Shown one piece after another: positions 1 to 8,858 of a DNA stretch of 32,756 nt; position 1 is the stretch's first letter; every line of letters begins with the position of its first letter. A program made the translations under genes and the position numbers. The stretch is from NCBI GenBank assembly GCA_031269465.1, contig JAISZB010000267.1, positions 1 through 32,756 on the forward strand. Reading direction: 5' to 3'. Below the pieces are notes generated by a model. It did not search any database, was not told where the DNA came from, and saw only the letters and a program-made list of their open reading frames with translations. Source of the stretch: Clostridiales bacterium. GTDB lineage: Bacteria > Bacillota > Clostridia > Lachnospirales > WQUN01.

Positions 1-62
1 GAGCGAACGCTCCGGAGTACCTATATATTCTTGGACAGCGTAGCTTCTCGATGGAAGCTTAG
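1..62 (+). CDS. Possible C-terminal end of a TnpB (IS605 OrfB) protein, partial
   Basis: Reading frame 3 is open from the window edge to a TAG at 60-62 and ends in LGQRSFSMEA. The short Ser/Gly-rich tail ending in an (x)EA motif resembles the ends of many TnpB proteins, but only about 19 residues are visible. The call rests mainly on the IS605-like right-end hairpin that follows directly. The body of the gene would lie to the left of the window. Confidence 0.3.
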   Translation, partial: ANAPEYLYILGQRSFSMEA

Positions 63-120
63 GCTAGTCAATCAGGGCTTATTGCTAAGCCCCTAGCTTT
101 AGCTATGGGGTGATTGACAT
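1..120 (+). mobile_element. Right end of an IS200/IS605-type (TnpB) element with omega-RNA-like fold
   Basis: CCCC-TA-GC-TTTA-GC-TA-T-GGGG at 90-110 forms a hairpin of the kind seen at the 3' end of TnpB elements, with the tract TGATTGACAT following it. GTCAATCA (67-74) pairs with TGATTGAC (111-118). GGGCTT (75-80) can pair alternatively with AAGCCC (87-92), giving the competing helices expected of a TnpB guide-RNA scaffold. The element end would fall at about 118-120, and the sequence beyond would be the guide/flank. The call comes from shape and wording of the end; no transposase is visible. Confidence 0.55.
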
Positions 121-955
121 TATATCCAGCCTTTCGCCTAAACGCAACACGCTGTCGAGCCGTCAAGCATTAGCGGCGGCTTGCGGCTTCGCGAAGCCGT
201 CTCTCATGGCAGGCCAAGGCGCAGCGCCAAATGGATGCGGGCATCGACAGAGCTTGGATAGTTTTGAATATTGCTTGAAGCCGGCGTAAAATTGTCCGGC
301 TCTTTCCTTTGATAAGGTTTTAGCGGAATGGATTGCCTAATGAAGATAACGGGGCGCTCCAATCTCTTCACAATCATATTGGGCGAGTCGGAGATTTACT
401 TCAGCAGCCTTTTTGAGATCCGAAGACGCGCCTTGAGGCGGGCATCCTGCGGAGGAACGCCTTGGAGGGAGTGCATTCGGAGGATAGCCTTGTTAGCGGT
501 ATGGAGGCTGAGGAGCGGTTCTCCAGCGAAGAAGCATGCGAACGGCAGCTTTATAAATGCTCCAGTGCGACCGACGGTTGCAATGACATATATCTTGCAA
601 CCAGCTATTTACTCCGCTATTTTATTATAGTCATTAGTTTTCATAAAGTCAAGAGCAAAAGGAAAGCGCTTTAAATGAGTTGTTTAATTCTGATAATGGA
701 ATTAAGCGATTATTTGCATAAAAGTAAACCTGCTAGATAGTGCACATTAGAGCTTGTCCAGCAGACTAAGAACCTTATAGAATCTAATACATTAACTGGA
801 TAATCATGCGTGTACAATTTGAATATTTAATGGATAATGTAAACCTGTGTAAGATGATGTATCACAAAATTCATCTGGAAAACACTAAGCGTGCATTAGA
901 TTTGCCTTAGTTCTTAATCGGAATGTCCGTCAGACAAAGGAAGAGGGAGCGGAGA
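121..955. other. Intergenic stretch without a convincing gene
   Basis: Short ORFs of 70-100 codons cross 328-674, but they lack a ribosome site, a recognisable motif and a plausible composition. A perfect 16-bp palindrome, CGGCTTCGCGAAGCCG, lies at 184-199. Nothing else could be assigned. It lies between the insertion-sequence end and the first palindromic repeat. Confidence 0.5.
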
Positions 956-1063
956 TATGCCGATTTGCAGTCAAATGCATCTATTTGGAGCTTGGTTATC
1001 CATTGAATGGTGCGAAATGCCGATTCGGCATTTCGCACTCACTGTATAATCAAGCTCCCAAAT
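956..1063. repeat. Palindromic intergenic repeat, copy A
   Basis: It begins with a TATGCCGATTTGCAGTCAAA terminus. The inner arms ATTTGGAGCTTG (983-994) and CAAGCTCCCAAAT (1051-1063) are inverted, and the apex TGCGAAATGCCGA/TCGGCATTTCGCA is perfect. The expected right terminus is missing. The copy lies 24 bp beyond the stop of the glycyl radical enzyme gene. Confidence 0.8.
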
Positions 1064-1086
1064 GTTTTCTTAGAGACTTTCCGTCA

Positions 1087-3318
1087 TTATGCCATCTGCC
1101 GATCTAAAACCCGATCCACCACGAGTTTCCTGAAATCTGGAGAGAGGATGGAGAAGTAGGCTGAAAAGCCTGTTACCCGCACCACTAAGTCCGGATATAA
1201 CTCAGGAGATTCGTTTGCTTTGCGGATTTTTTCTGCATCCAAGACATTTAGGTTTATAAGAGTGCCGCCCTTTTCAAAATGATCTTCAATTAGCGCCATA
1301 ATGATCTCCACGCCGCCCTCTTCAGCGGATATGGAGGGCTCTATTTCTATCTGCATGGGCGCTGTGTTGCCGTAGCCGCTCTGCACTGAGGCTATGGCTG
1401 AGGACATGGCTGTGGCTGCGCCATCCTGTCGGAAGCCGGGATTGGGATTGGCGCCATGGGATATCGGCTGGCCGGCCAGGCGTCCGTTCGGCGAAGCGCC
1501 GAGGTCTTTTCCCATAGGGATGGTGTTGGCCCAGCTGAACAGTCCCGGTATGAATTTAATATGGCCAAGCTCGTCAAATGACTTTACTTTTTCAGTGAAC
1601 GCCTTCGATATTTCAGCGGCAAAATAATCGGCGTCGCTGCCGCCTATTCCGAATTTCGGGCAGCCAGCGAAGAAATGCCTGGCTTTAGCCGCGTCAGGGC
1701 CTTCCCAATTAGCCTTGAGAAAATCTGAAAGATCCGCGAAAGTGTATCTTTTGTCTTCCTCAATGACTTTTTTGATGGTTGCGAAACTATCGGCGACCAC
1801 GGCTATGGCGGCGCCATCGATGCAGAAATTGTAAAACTCAACGCCGCCCCCGGAGGCATCGAGGCCTTTCTCAATAGGTCCATGGCAGAGAAGATCAATT
1901 ATCAGCTCAGGCATGGAAAAGCGCATGAACTGGAAGTGATGATGAAAGCCGCGCACAAGAGCAAAAATGGCGGATTCCAAATGCTTGCAAAACAAGCCCC
2001 ACAGCCGCTCCAAAGACGGAGCCAGGCCGTCTGAAGTCATTTCTTCAAAGGCCGCTTCAAAAACCGCGCCGAAATTCACCTTTGTGCAGTCGTTCAGGCT
2101 GTACTCGCGGCCCGGTATGGACAGCCAGTGGCAGCCTGAGTTTGTTCTGGACGAGGCTAGCTGGTAGTCGTAGCCGTTTCGCATAAATCCTTCTATCACG
2201 CTGTCCATTCCGATAAAGCGGGGATTCCCCGTCTTGTCCTGGAATTGGTATAAGACGCCCTGCTTAAGGAGATCGCGATTCAAGCCTTTGCCGACGGCCA
2301 GCCCGATATTAGACGGGATTTTGGTTTCGTGGACTGCTTCCAAAATCAAATATGAGAGCCGGTTGGACGTATCTTCGCCGTTTGGACCGTAACCGCCGAT
2401 CTGTATGTAGCTGGCGTCCCGCAGAAGCAAGCATGCAAGAAGAAACACGGCGTCTTCATCCGTGAGAATTCCCATGGCTGAATCTCTGTGGTAGAAGGGC
2501 GCAAGAAGCAGATCCAAGCGTCCCAAGGAGCCGCTTCCATTGTAAATCCTCGCCGCCATTTGATAATAGAGAATCCACTGGCACGCCTCATGGAACGTTT
2601 CGGGAGGCTCTTTGGAAACTTTTTCGCTGATGGACGCCATGGACAAGAGGTTGCCCTTTAGGAGGGGATCAGGCTCTTCATGAGCCATGGACTTGGCTAG
2701 TTCGGCATTGCGCAAAATCCAGTCCTCAATGCCGTCAATGACTGCCAATAAGCCCTCATATAATTCGGCGCTCTCGGCGGATATATTTAGCTTTTGATAA
2801 AAGCCTATTTTTTCCTCAAGCCCTTTCCAGCCAAGCTCCAGCCCTATTGAGAGGTCTTGGCAGAAATGCTGCGCCGCGCCTATGGGCGGCACCAGCTTGT
2901 ATTTTTCGTGAAGGGGCTTAAGCTCGTCATAAGGATAATCAGGATTCCAGGACTCTTTTCTGTAAGAGAGAAAATTGGTCATAATGGCGCCGGTCAAGGC
3001 GCTGTCGGCGTCTACATGGGCGGGATGGCGCCGCATTAAAAGCCTGAAATTGGAGCCGACCTCCTTGGGGCCGTAAAAGCCTCCATTTGAGCGGGTTTCA
3101 AGCTCGACATCATTTAGGGTCACATCGGTTATCGGCATGCCGGATCCGCTTATGGCTTCCACTACTTTGCGCAGGCGTTCCGGAGGGAGAATCATTCCGG
3201 AATCATCGGAGTCAATGTACTTGATCGTTTTGCGCTTGTCTGCGGTAGCCTCAAGCTTTCTTGCAGTCAGAGCGTCAATGCGATCCCGATAACGCTTAGC
3301 GCCATTTGTCAGTTTCAT
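1087..3318 (-). CDS. Glycyl radical enzyme of the pyruvate formate-lyase family, unknown substrate
   Basis: The 743-residue length fits the PFL-like glycyl radical enzymes. The C-terminal motif RVTGFSAYF places the radical glycine at Gly717. The finger loop NSGCHWLSIPG places the thiyl cysteine at Cys396. Known dehydratases and lyases of the family carry GCxE, with a catalytic Glu two residues after the Cys, and PFL carries Cys-Cys. Here the residues after Cys396 are His397 and Trp398, so the substrate class cannot be inferred. The ATG at 3318 is preceded by AAGGAGG. The activase gene lies just upstream on the same strand, separated by 155 bp that include a degenerate palindromic repeat. Function should require anaerobic conditions and the neighbouring activase. 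An importer operon upstream suggests a sugar-like or sugar-derived substrate, which is inference only. Confidence 0.92.
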   Translation of the reverse strand: MKLTNGAKRYRDRIDALTARKLEATADKRKTIKYIDSDDSGMILPPERLRKVVEAISGSGMPITDVTLNDVELETRSNGGFYGPKEVGSNFRLLMRRHPAHVDADSALTGAIMTNFLSYRKESWNPDYPYDELKPLHEKYKLVPPIGAAQHFCQDLSIGLELGWKGLEEKIGFYQKLNISAESAELYEGLLAVIDGIEDWILRNAELAKSMAHEEPDPLLKGNLLSMASISEKVSKEPPETFHEACQWILYYQMAARIYNGSGSLGRLDLLLAPFYHRDSAMGILTDEDAVFLLACLLLRDASYIQIGGYGPNGEDTSNRLSYLILEAVHETKIPSNIGLAVGKGLNRDLLKQGVLYQFQDKTGNPRFIGMDSVIEGFMRNGYDYQLASSRTNSGCHWLSIPGREYSLNDCTKVNFGAVFEAAFEEMTSDGLAPSLERLWGLFCKHLESAIFALVRGFHHHFQFMRFSMPELIIDLLCHGPIEKGLDASGGGVEFYNFCIDGAAIAVVADSFATIKKVIEEDKRYTFADLSDFLKANWEGPDAAKARHFFAGCPKFGIGGSDADYFAAEISKAFTEKVKSFDELGHIKFIPGLFSWANTIPMGKDLGASPNGRLAGQPISHGANPNPGFRQDGAATAMSSAIASVQSGYGNTAPMQIEIEPSISAEEGGVEIIMALIEDHFEKGGTLINLNVLDAEKIRKANESPELYPDLVVRVTGFSAYFSILSPDFRKLVVDRVLDRQMA

Positions 3319-3376
3319 ATTTGCCTCCTTTTATGCTGATATTCATCAGTTGCCGCCGAGTTTTGCTGAATGCTGA

Positions 3377-3470
3377 CGCGCAGTCAAATGTACCGATTTC
3401 AGGGCTGGATTAAACCCTAAATCGGAGCCTTACGATGCTGCATCAGTATGCTGATTTGCAGTCAGATGGC
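3377..3470. repeat. Degenerate palindromic repeat, copy B
   Basis: CGCAGTCAAATGTACCGATT followed by a short stem, CCGATTT-AGGG against CCCT-AAATCGG (3393-3425), and then TGCTGATTTGCAGTCAGATG. It looks like an internally deleted copy of the family. It fills the gap between the activase stop codon and the glycyl radical enzyme gene. Confidence 0.5.
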
Positions 3471-3473
3471 AGC

Positions 3474-4388
3474 CTACCTGTATTTTACGGGCACATTTAC
3501 AAATGTCCCCACAAGTCCGCAAAGTTGCTCCAGCCTGTCTTTTCCTACGCTTGGAATTCCCAAGCCGGGCATGCGCTTTCCAAACCCGCATATCTTGCTT
3601 TCGCCTATTTTGTGATAGCCCAGCAAATAGACCGACTGCACAGAATCAAGAGACGCAATGAACCTGGCAGTCTCCGCTATGTTTTCGCAGCCGTCATTAA
3701 ATCCCGGGACGATAGGGATGCGGATCTCCATTGGAATTGCCTCGCAAGAGAGAAGCCTGGCGTTTTTAAGAATGAGATCATTATCCGCTCCGGTTAATCG
3801 CTTGTGGGCCTGGCCGTCCATATGCTTCAAATCAAATAGAATTAAGTCGGCTTTGCGGCTAAGTTCCATAAAAATCTTTGAAGAGCATAGTCCGCAGGTG
3901 TCGATTGCCCGATGAATACCTTCAGATTCGCACATCATGAGAAGCTCCATTAAAAAAGAGCTTTGAAGCGAAGCTTCTCCTCCGGAGAATGTGACTCCTC
4001 CGCCCGTTTTTTGATACATGCCTACATCATAGAGAATCTGACTCATGATTTCTCCGCTGTCGGCCATGGCCCCATTTTTAAAGAGCGCTTTTGAAGGGCA
4101 GGCCAGGGTGCATGAGAAGCATCCTTCGCAGAGGCCTTCATCTAAAAAAAGAGCCTGGCCGCCTTGCGAAAGATTCGGCTTCAGGGCGTTATTAGGGCAC
4201 AATGCCGCGCAACTTAGGCATCTGAGGCATTTATCCGGATCATGGTAAAGCGCCGGCTTGGAATTAAGGGTTTCCGGATTGTGGCACCAGAGGCAGCTAA
4301 GCGGACAGCCCAGAAAAAACACTGTGGTGCGAACGCCTGGCCCGTCATGAAGGCTGAAGCGCTGTACATTGGAAATATAGCCTTTCAC
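3474..4388 (-). CDS. Glycyl radical enzyme activating enzyme (radical SAM, with two 4Fe-4S ferredoxin motifs)
   Basis: The 304-residue protein carries the activase radical-SAM motif CxxxCxxC as CPLSCLWC (Cys28, Cys32, Cys35) after FFLG. Two bacterial ferredoxin clusters follow: CLRCLSCAALC (Cys54-64) and CEGCFSCTLAC (Cys87-97). The SAM-binding GGGVTFSGGEA is also present. This is the architecture of activases for non-PFL glycyl radical enzymes, which use S-adenosylmethionine to abstract the glycine hydrogen. The start is a GTG at 4388 behind GGAGGCTAAAGGATT. It is transcribed ahead of the glycyl radical enzyme and is its evident partner. A palindromic repeat lies in its leader at 4413-4515, so expression may depend on read-through from the transporter genes or on a promoter not recognised here. 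Confidence 0.93.
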   Translation of the reverse strand: MKGYISNVQRFSLHDGPGVRTTVFFLGCPLSCLWCHNPETLNSKPALYHDPDKCLRCLSCAALCPNNALKPNLSQGGQALFLDEGLCEGCFSCTLACPSKALFKNGAMADSGEIMSQILYDVGMYQKTGGGVTFSGGEASLQSSFLMELLMMCESEGIHRAIDTCGLCSSKIFMELSRKADLILFDLKHMDGQAHKRLTGADNDLILKNARLLSCEAIPMEIRIPIVPGFNDGCENIAETARFIASLDSVQSVYLLGYHKIGESKICGFGKRMPGLGIPSVGKDRLEQLCGLVGTFVNVPVKYR

Positions 4389-4412
4389 AATCCTTTAGCC
4401 TCCATTCTGATT

Positions 4413-4515
4413 TATACCGCTTTTCATCAAATGTTCCTTTTTTGGAGCTTGATTATCCATAGAAGCCTGTATAATCAAGCTCCAAAAAAGGTAATTTTAT
4501 ATGAAAAGCAGTATA
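4413..4515. repeat. Palindromic intergenic repeat, copy C
   Basis: The termini TATACCGCTTTTCAT and ATGAAAAGCAGTATA are inverted. The inner arms CCTTTTTTGGAGCTTGATTA and ATAATCAAGCTCCAAAAAAG pair fully. The central hairpin seen in other copies is reduced to about 10 bases. The copy ends 25 bp upstream of the activase GTG start, so it would lie in that gene's leader. Confidence 0.9.
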
Positions 4516-4743
4516 GTGCTGGCTGCTCATCCGCTTTTGAACGCGCGCTAAACGCTATGCCGATGCGTCAAATGCGGAACTTTCAGATGCGCATCTCCAT
4601 GATAAATGTATCTCTCAAAAGGCTGGATGTCAATTGCTTCTATTATATTGATTTGAATATGAATTTTCCTTTTTCAGCCTGGCTGCGCTGCATCTCCATG
4701 GAGAGCCAAACCGCAGAATAGGAAAATTCACCTGAAAATCTGC

Positions 4744-4873
4744 GTATGCAGATTTTCATCGAATGTTCTTTTTTGGAGCTTGATTATCCATTGAGTGGTG
4801 CGACTGATATCGGCATTTTGTACTCGCTGTGTAATCAAGCTAAAAAAGGCATTTATCTATGAAAATCAGTATA
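4744..4873. repeat. Palindromic intergenic repeat, copy D
   Basis: The termini GTATGCAGATTTTCAT and ATGAAAATCAGTATA are inverted, with inner arms AGCTTGATTATCC and GTAATCAAGCT. The centre GTGCGACTGATATCGGCATT is the form shared with copies E and L. It lies downstream of the solute-binding protein gene and upstream of the activase. Confidence 0.88.
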
Positions 4874-5032
4874 GCAGGTTACCAGCCAAACGCTGCGGTT
4901 TTTAGGGTTTGCGCTTCTAAAATCCTGCATTCAAAATCCAAGGGGGAGCTTTTGCCCTTCAGGCGGCGAAAGCGGCAACCTATGCTGATTAGCGCATAAA
5001 AGTTGCAAATAGGCGCATTTGACCTCAAATCT

Positions 5033-5071
5033 GCGTAAAAGCCCCAGCCTAGAGGGCTGAAGCTTTTACGC
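5033..5071 (-). terminator. Hairpin after the solute-binding protein gene
   Basis: GCGTAAAAGC pairs with GCTTTTACGC, with an inner CAGCC/GGCTG stem, starting seven bases beyond the stop codon. No clear U-run follows on the minus strand. It may act as a 3'-stabilising hairpin or weak terminator rather than a classic intrinsic terminator. Confidence 0.4.
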
Positions 5072-5077
5072 TTAGAT

Positions 5078-6784
5078 TCATTGGCCGTTATAAGGGTGAT
5101 CCTTGAGGTACTCATTGAATTGCCGCTCCACTTCCTCCGCCACATTCAAGAATCCCGCTTCTTCATACAGCGCCTGCACTCGCTCCACTTCCGCTTCGAT
5201 GTCAGCTACGACGCCGTTGCTGAGGGCTCGGTTGTATGCCGCCAAATCGTTGATTTTTGCCATTTCGGTCAGAAGCGAGTCAGATACGAACGAAAAGCCC
5301 GAAGCGGGGTTTCGGTAGAGTTCTTCAGGATCACCCATTTTTTTGAGGGCGTCCAGAATGAAATCCGGAGTGTTTACCGAGTATCGCATCAGCTGCGGAT
5401 TCCAGCTGAGCACATAGCCGTAGAAATTGTAGTTGGCGCTGGGATCTACGCCCTCGGGGATGTCGTACTTGTCATCGCCGACTTTAATCCAGTGTTTTCC
5501 CTCTACGCCGTATTCTATCAGATCATGGTTTGAGCGATCCTCATACATCCAGTTCATGAATGCCATGACGCGATCAACGTATTTTGAAGTGGTGGGGATT
5601 GCGAGGAAATTCCAAGCCTGGAAGTCAACGCCCTGAGTTTTCGGCGTATTGAAGCGTATAGGGCCGGAAAGGATGAATACGCCCATTTCTGCGCCGGGAA
5701 CAGAGCTCGTTAGACGCGTCTCGGTGTCGGTGTAAGTGCTTACGCCCCTGAAATAAGCGGCGGCTTTGCCGGCTACAAACTGCCCTTCATGATCTTTTTG
5801 AGAGAGTATGTCTTTTTCAAAATATCCTTTTTCATACCATTCGCGTGCCAGCTTAAAGCCCAGAAGCGGATCTTCATTGTTGTAAGGCGGCTTCAGAAGC
5901 TTGTAAAACTCCGGATCGAGTCCTGGAACGAAGTGCCTTGAGGCGTATGCGGTTCCATCATCCCGTATGGCTATGGAAACTCCCCCGGTTCCTGTTATAA
6001 CTTGCTCGTTGTGGCCGGAAGTTTTAGGGATGTCCCTGTAAACCTCTAAAAGCTGCATTGATGCCAAGTCAGTCGAACCCAGGTATGACATAGGCACCAT
6101 GCCCGGCTCGTTTAACTTGACGGCATCCATGTACTCAATCAGGCTATCGTAGCTGCCGATTTCTCCGAGTCCGTATTTAGATGCCAGATCCTTTCTGTAA
6201 TATATCGTCCAAGGGTCAAAGTAGTTGTTCGTAAAAGGTATGGCGTAGAGATGGCTTTCATTGTTTGCGTCGGTAAATGAGTTGGTCTCCACGTACTCTT
6301 TGGAGAAATACTGCTTCAAGCCTGGGTAGGCGTCGTTGTTGAAGTAGCCGTCCAAGTTGGTCAGCAACCCTTGGGATATCATCTGCTGCATGGAGGGAGT
6401 AGTCCACTGAGCGACGAAAGCGCCGTCCAGCTGCTCTCCCGCTGACATTTTCAAGGAAATTTTCTGCCCGATGTCATCAAATGTAGTGAATACATAGTTG
6501 ATGCGAATGTTTAAAATATCGTCGGTTCTTCTGTAGAGTTCTTCCAGCATGACATCCCAGTCGTTTACTTGGGAAACGGGCGATGGAGCCAGGAATTCCA
6601 ATGTCACCCGATCTGGGGCGGAAGACGGGTTTTCATTTGAGGCGGGCGCCTGGCTGCCCGAGGCAGGCGATTGGCTGGCTGAAGATGCGGCGGCCGGAGA
6701 TTCGCCGCTGCCGTTGCTGCACGCGCCCAGAGCGATTATTGCAAGAAGCAGGGCGAGAATGCTTTTAAAAGGTTTCTTTTTCAT
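5078..6784 (-). CDS. Extracellular solute-binding lipoprotein of a carbohydrate ABC importer (LplA-like)
   Basis: The protein starts with a lipoprotein signal ending in the lipobox LGAC, with lipidated Cys22, followed by a Ser/Ala/Pro-rich linker. The 568-residue length and the pairing with two LplB/LplC-type permeases match the large family-1 binding proteins for oligosaccharides in Bacillota. It would capture the substrate outside the membrane and pass it to the permeases. The ATG at 6784 follows AAGGAGA with good spacing. It is the third gene of a run of permease, permease and binding protein, 56 bp after the preceding permease. No ATPase is encoded here, which is usual for this family because a shared MsmX-type ATPase often serves several importers. 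The ligand cannot be read from the sequence. Confidence 0.9.
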   Translation of the reverse strand: MKKKPFKSILALLLAIIALGACSNGSGESPAAASSASQSPASGSQAPASNENPSSAPDRVTLEFLAPSPVSQVNDWDVMLEELYRRTDDILNIRINYVFTTFDDIGQKISLKMSAGEQLDGAFVAQWTTPSMQQMISQGLLTNLDGYFNNDAYPGLKQYFSKEYVETNSFTDANNESHLYAIPFTNNYFDPWTIYYRKDLASKYGLGEIGSYDSLIEYMDAVKLNEPGMVPMSYLGSTDLASMQLLEVYRDIPKTSGHNEQVITGTGGVSIAIRDDGTAYASRHFVPGLDPEFYKLLKPPYNNEDPLLGFKLAREWYEKGYFEKDILSQKDHEGQFVAGKAAAYFRGVSTYTDTETRLTSSVPGAEMGVFILSGPIRFNTPKTQGVDFQAWNFLAIPTTSKYVDRVMAFMNWMYEDRSNHDLIEYGVEGKHWIKVGDDKYDIPEGVDPSANYNFYGYVLSWNPQLMRYSVNTPDFILDALKKMGDPEELYRNPASGFSFVSDSLLTEMAKINDLAAYNRALSNGVVADIEAEVERVQALYEEAGFLNVAEEVERQFNEYLKDHPYNGQ

Positions 6785-6840
6785 AATTTTCTCCTTTTAT
6801 AATGGAATATGTTCGGGACGAGCTGCTGATTGCAAAAGCT

Positions 6841-7743
6841 TTATCCCTTGACTGAGCCGATCATGACTCCTTTTATGAAATATCTCTGCAAGAAAGGGTA
6901 GAGAAGCACTATCGGGCCGATGGAAATCATTGCGGTGGCCAGCCTTATGCCGATGGTGGGCACTGTTACAGGCCCCAAGGACGCTCTTGCCTGCGGGTTC
7001 AAGGATGACGTCAGGAAGTCCACCTGCTGCTGCAGGCGCATTATAAGATACTGAAGGGTGAATAGCTTGCGGTTGTCAATGTAGAGAAGCACCCGGTACC
7101 ACTCATTCCAATACCCCATGGCGGCGAAAAGGCCTACAGTGGCTAAAATGGGCTTGGCCAGCGGCAGGATGATGGACGCGTAAATGCGGATGTCATTTGC
7201 GCCGTCTATTTTAGCCGATTCCGAAAGGGACTGTGGTATGGAGGCGAAATAGTTGCGCATGAGGAATACGTTGTAGGCGTTCAAGGCGGCTGGGATTACC
7301 AAAACCAGAAAATTGTTCTTCATGTGGAGAAACCTTGTGGTTAATATGTAGTTGGGCACCAGCCCTCCGTTAAAGAGCATGGTTGCGTAAGCGAAGAACG
7401 CAATTTTGTTCCTGTATTTGACAGTGGAGACAGTCAAAGGATATGCAAAGGAAGACGTAAGCATAAGCGTAGCCAGAACTCCGAAAAACGTGCTTGCGAT
7501 TGTCACTCCGTAAGCGTTTAGGACGTCATCGGTGCCTGAGAAAATCAGCTTGTAGCTGGTGAGGTCGAAGCTTCGCACCCATAAGCCGTAGCCTTCGCGA
7601 ATCAAGGCGTTTTCATTTGAAAACGACGAAGCCAGCGCCACCCATAGCGGCGTTAGGCAAAACAAGCCGAATAGGACGCATATAGCGGTGCAGACCCCTA
7701 TGAGAACCCTATCCGCAAATGTGTTCAGTCTGTTGCTTCGCAT
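6841..7743 (-). CDS. Carbohydrate ABC transporter permease (LplC/YtcP-like)
   Basis: A 300-residue integral membrane protein with about six hydrophobic segments. The cytoplasmic EAA loop reads SLSESAKIDGAN followed by ILPLAKPIL, the ATPase-docking motif of MalG-type permeases. The C-terminus QRYFIKGVMIGSVKG is typical of the LplC group. The ATG at 7743 is preceded by AAGGAGG. It lies 43 bp after the partner permease and 56 bp before the binding protein, so the three are probably one operon. It forms half of the heterodimeric channel. Confidence 0.92.
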   Translation of the reverse strand: MRSNRLNTFADRVLIGVCTAICVLFGLFCLTPLWVALASSFSNENALIREGYGLWVRSFDLTSYKLIFSGTDDVLNAYGVTIASTFFGVLATLMLTSSFAYPLTVSTVKYRNKIAFFAYATMLFNGGLVPNYILTTRFLHMKNNFLVLVIPAALNAYNVFLMRNYFASIPQSLSESAKIDGANDIRIYASIILPLAKPILATVGLFAAMGYWNEWYRVLLYIDNRKLFTLQYLIMRLQQQVDFLTSSLNPQARASLGPVTVPTIGIRLATAMISIGPIVLLYPFLQRYFIKGVMIGSVKG

Positions 7744-7786
7744 AGAGCGCCTCCTTCAGCGTCGTATTTGAGAAAGCGGGCCGCTT

Positions 7787-8758
7787 TCAAAACAATGCGG
7801 AATCTTGATCCAGCCTTTTTACCAGGGCGTTTGCCGACACTACCGTCACAAAGCCCAGAACGGATTGGAACAAGCCGACCGAAGACGACATCCCAATGTC
7901 GTTGTTGAGCCGCAACGCTCGGTATACAAAGGTATCTATTACGTCCGTTGTGGATCGAAGCATGGGATTGTCTCCTACAAGCGCGTAGATCATCCCGAAA
8001 TCGCCCAGAAAGATGCCTCCTACATTCATGATGACAAGCATTGCGGCCGTTGATTTGAGCATGGGCACGGTGATGCGGCGAATGCGCTCCCAGCGGCTGG
8101 CGCCGTCGATGATGGCGGCTTCATAGATTTCCTGATCGATTCCCGATATAGTTGAAAGATAGATGACGGTTCCGAAGCCTGCGCCTTTCCACAGGCGCAG
8201 GATGACCAGAAGCGCAGGCCACACTGAAGCTGTTTGGTAGAAATTTATGGCTTCGCCTCCAAAAGCCTGGATGACTTTGTTTATTACTCCCGCGTCAGTG
8301 GAAAAAAGAGCGGTTGAAAGCACCGCAATTACAGTCCATGAGATGAAGTTTGGCAGAAACATTAAGGATTGCGCCGTTTTTTTAGTCCATTTCATAGTCA
8401 TCTCGTTTAAAGATACAGCCAGGATGATTTGCGTTATCATTCCGCTTGCGATGAACATGGCGTTTAAGCGCAATGTGTTGGCTGTTATAGAAAGCCAGTT
8501 GCGGGATGTGAAGAAAAAGGCGAAATTGCTCAGACCTGCGAATGGGCTCGCCAGACCGAAAAAGGGCTTGAGCGGATTGTATCTTACAAATGCGATGTAG
8601 AGTCCGGCCATGGGCAGGTAGTTGAATATGAGGAAAAAAATGATTCCTGGCAGCGTCAGAAGATACAAATATCGATTTCTTGATATTTCCTTGAGAAAAT
8701 CTTTAAGCCTGCCGCCGTTCAGCTTGCGGGATGAAGATTCTTTGCGCCTGTCAGCCAT
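7787..8758 (-). CDS. Carbohydrate ABC transporter permease (LplB/YteP-like)
   Basis: An integral membrane protein of MalF type. Its N-terminal basic stretch is followed by YLYLLTLPGIIFFLIFNYLP, characteristic of LplB proteins. The EAA loop EIYEAAIIDGASRWERI precedes ITVPML. The reading frame is open further upstream from a TTG at 8809, but the ATG at 8758 (MADRRKESS) has AAAGGGGG at proper spacing, so I take 323 residues. It is the first gene of the importer operon. A 31-bp palindrome (8785-8815) and a TATAAT element lie just upstream, pointing to local regulation, plausibly by the AraC-type protein encoded next to it. Confidence 0.92.
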   Translation of the reverse strand: MADRRKESSSRKLNGGRLKDFLKEISRNRYLYLLTLPGIIFFLIFNYLPMAGLYIAFVRYNPLKPFFGLASPFAGLSNFAFFFTSRNWLSITANTLRLNAMFIASGMITQIILAVSLNEMTMKWTKKTAQSLMFLPNFISWTVIAVLSTALFSTDAGVINKVIQAFGGEAINFYQTASVWPALLVILRLWKGAGFGTVIYLSTISGIDQEIYEAAIIDGASRWERIRRITVPMLKSTAAMLVIMNVGGIFLGDFGMIYALVGDNPMLRSTTDVIDTFVYRALRLNNDIGMSSSVGLFQSVLGFVTVVSANALVKRLDQDSALF

Positions 8759-8784
8759 ACCATTCCCCCTTTGCCAAAAAAAAT

Positions 8785-8815
8785 CCAGCGCCTGTATAAA
8801 AGTATACAACGCTGG
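8785..8815. promoter_or_regulatory. Palindrome in the leader of the importer operon
   Basis: CCAGCG-CC-TGTATA-AAAG-TATACA-A-CGCTGG is a near-perfect two-part inverted repeat ending 27 bp before the permease start codon. It could be an operator or a leader hairpin. The ten bases AACGCTGGAA at its edge (8808-8817) recur as a direct repeat at 8928-8937. That fits the tandem half-sites bound by AraC-type regulators, but no protein match can be shown here. Confidence 0.45.
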
Positions 8816-8852
8816 AAGGCTTTTTAAAGCTTAAATTTTAATTTTAAACCAT

Positions 8853-8858
8853 ATTATA
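8853..8858 (-). promoter_or_regulatory. Candidate -10 element (TATAAT) for the importer operon
   Basis: A perfect TATAAT lies on the minus strand about 95 bp upstream of the permease start. The region 17-18 bp upstream (CGGTTT) is a poor -35 element, as expected for a promoter needing an activator. Inverted copies of TCCGATAA / TTATCGGA (8871-8878 and 8938-8945) lie upstream. Confidence 0.4.

Noticed and set aside
328..674. Two overlapping short frames of 100 and 70 codons near the left edge
   Set aside because: No ribosome site, no motif, many Arg/Cys and no conserved-looking segment; likely chance.
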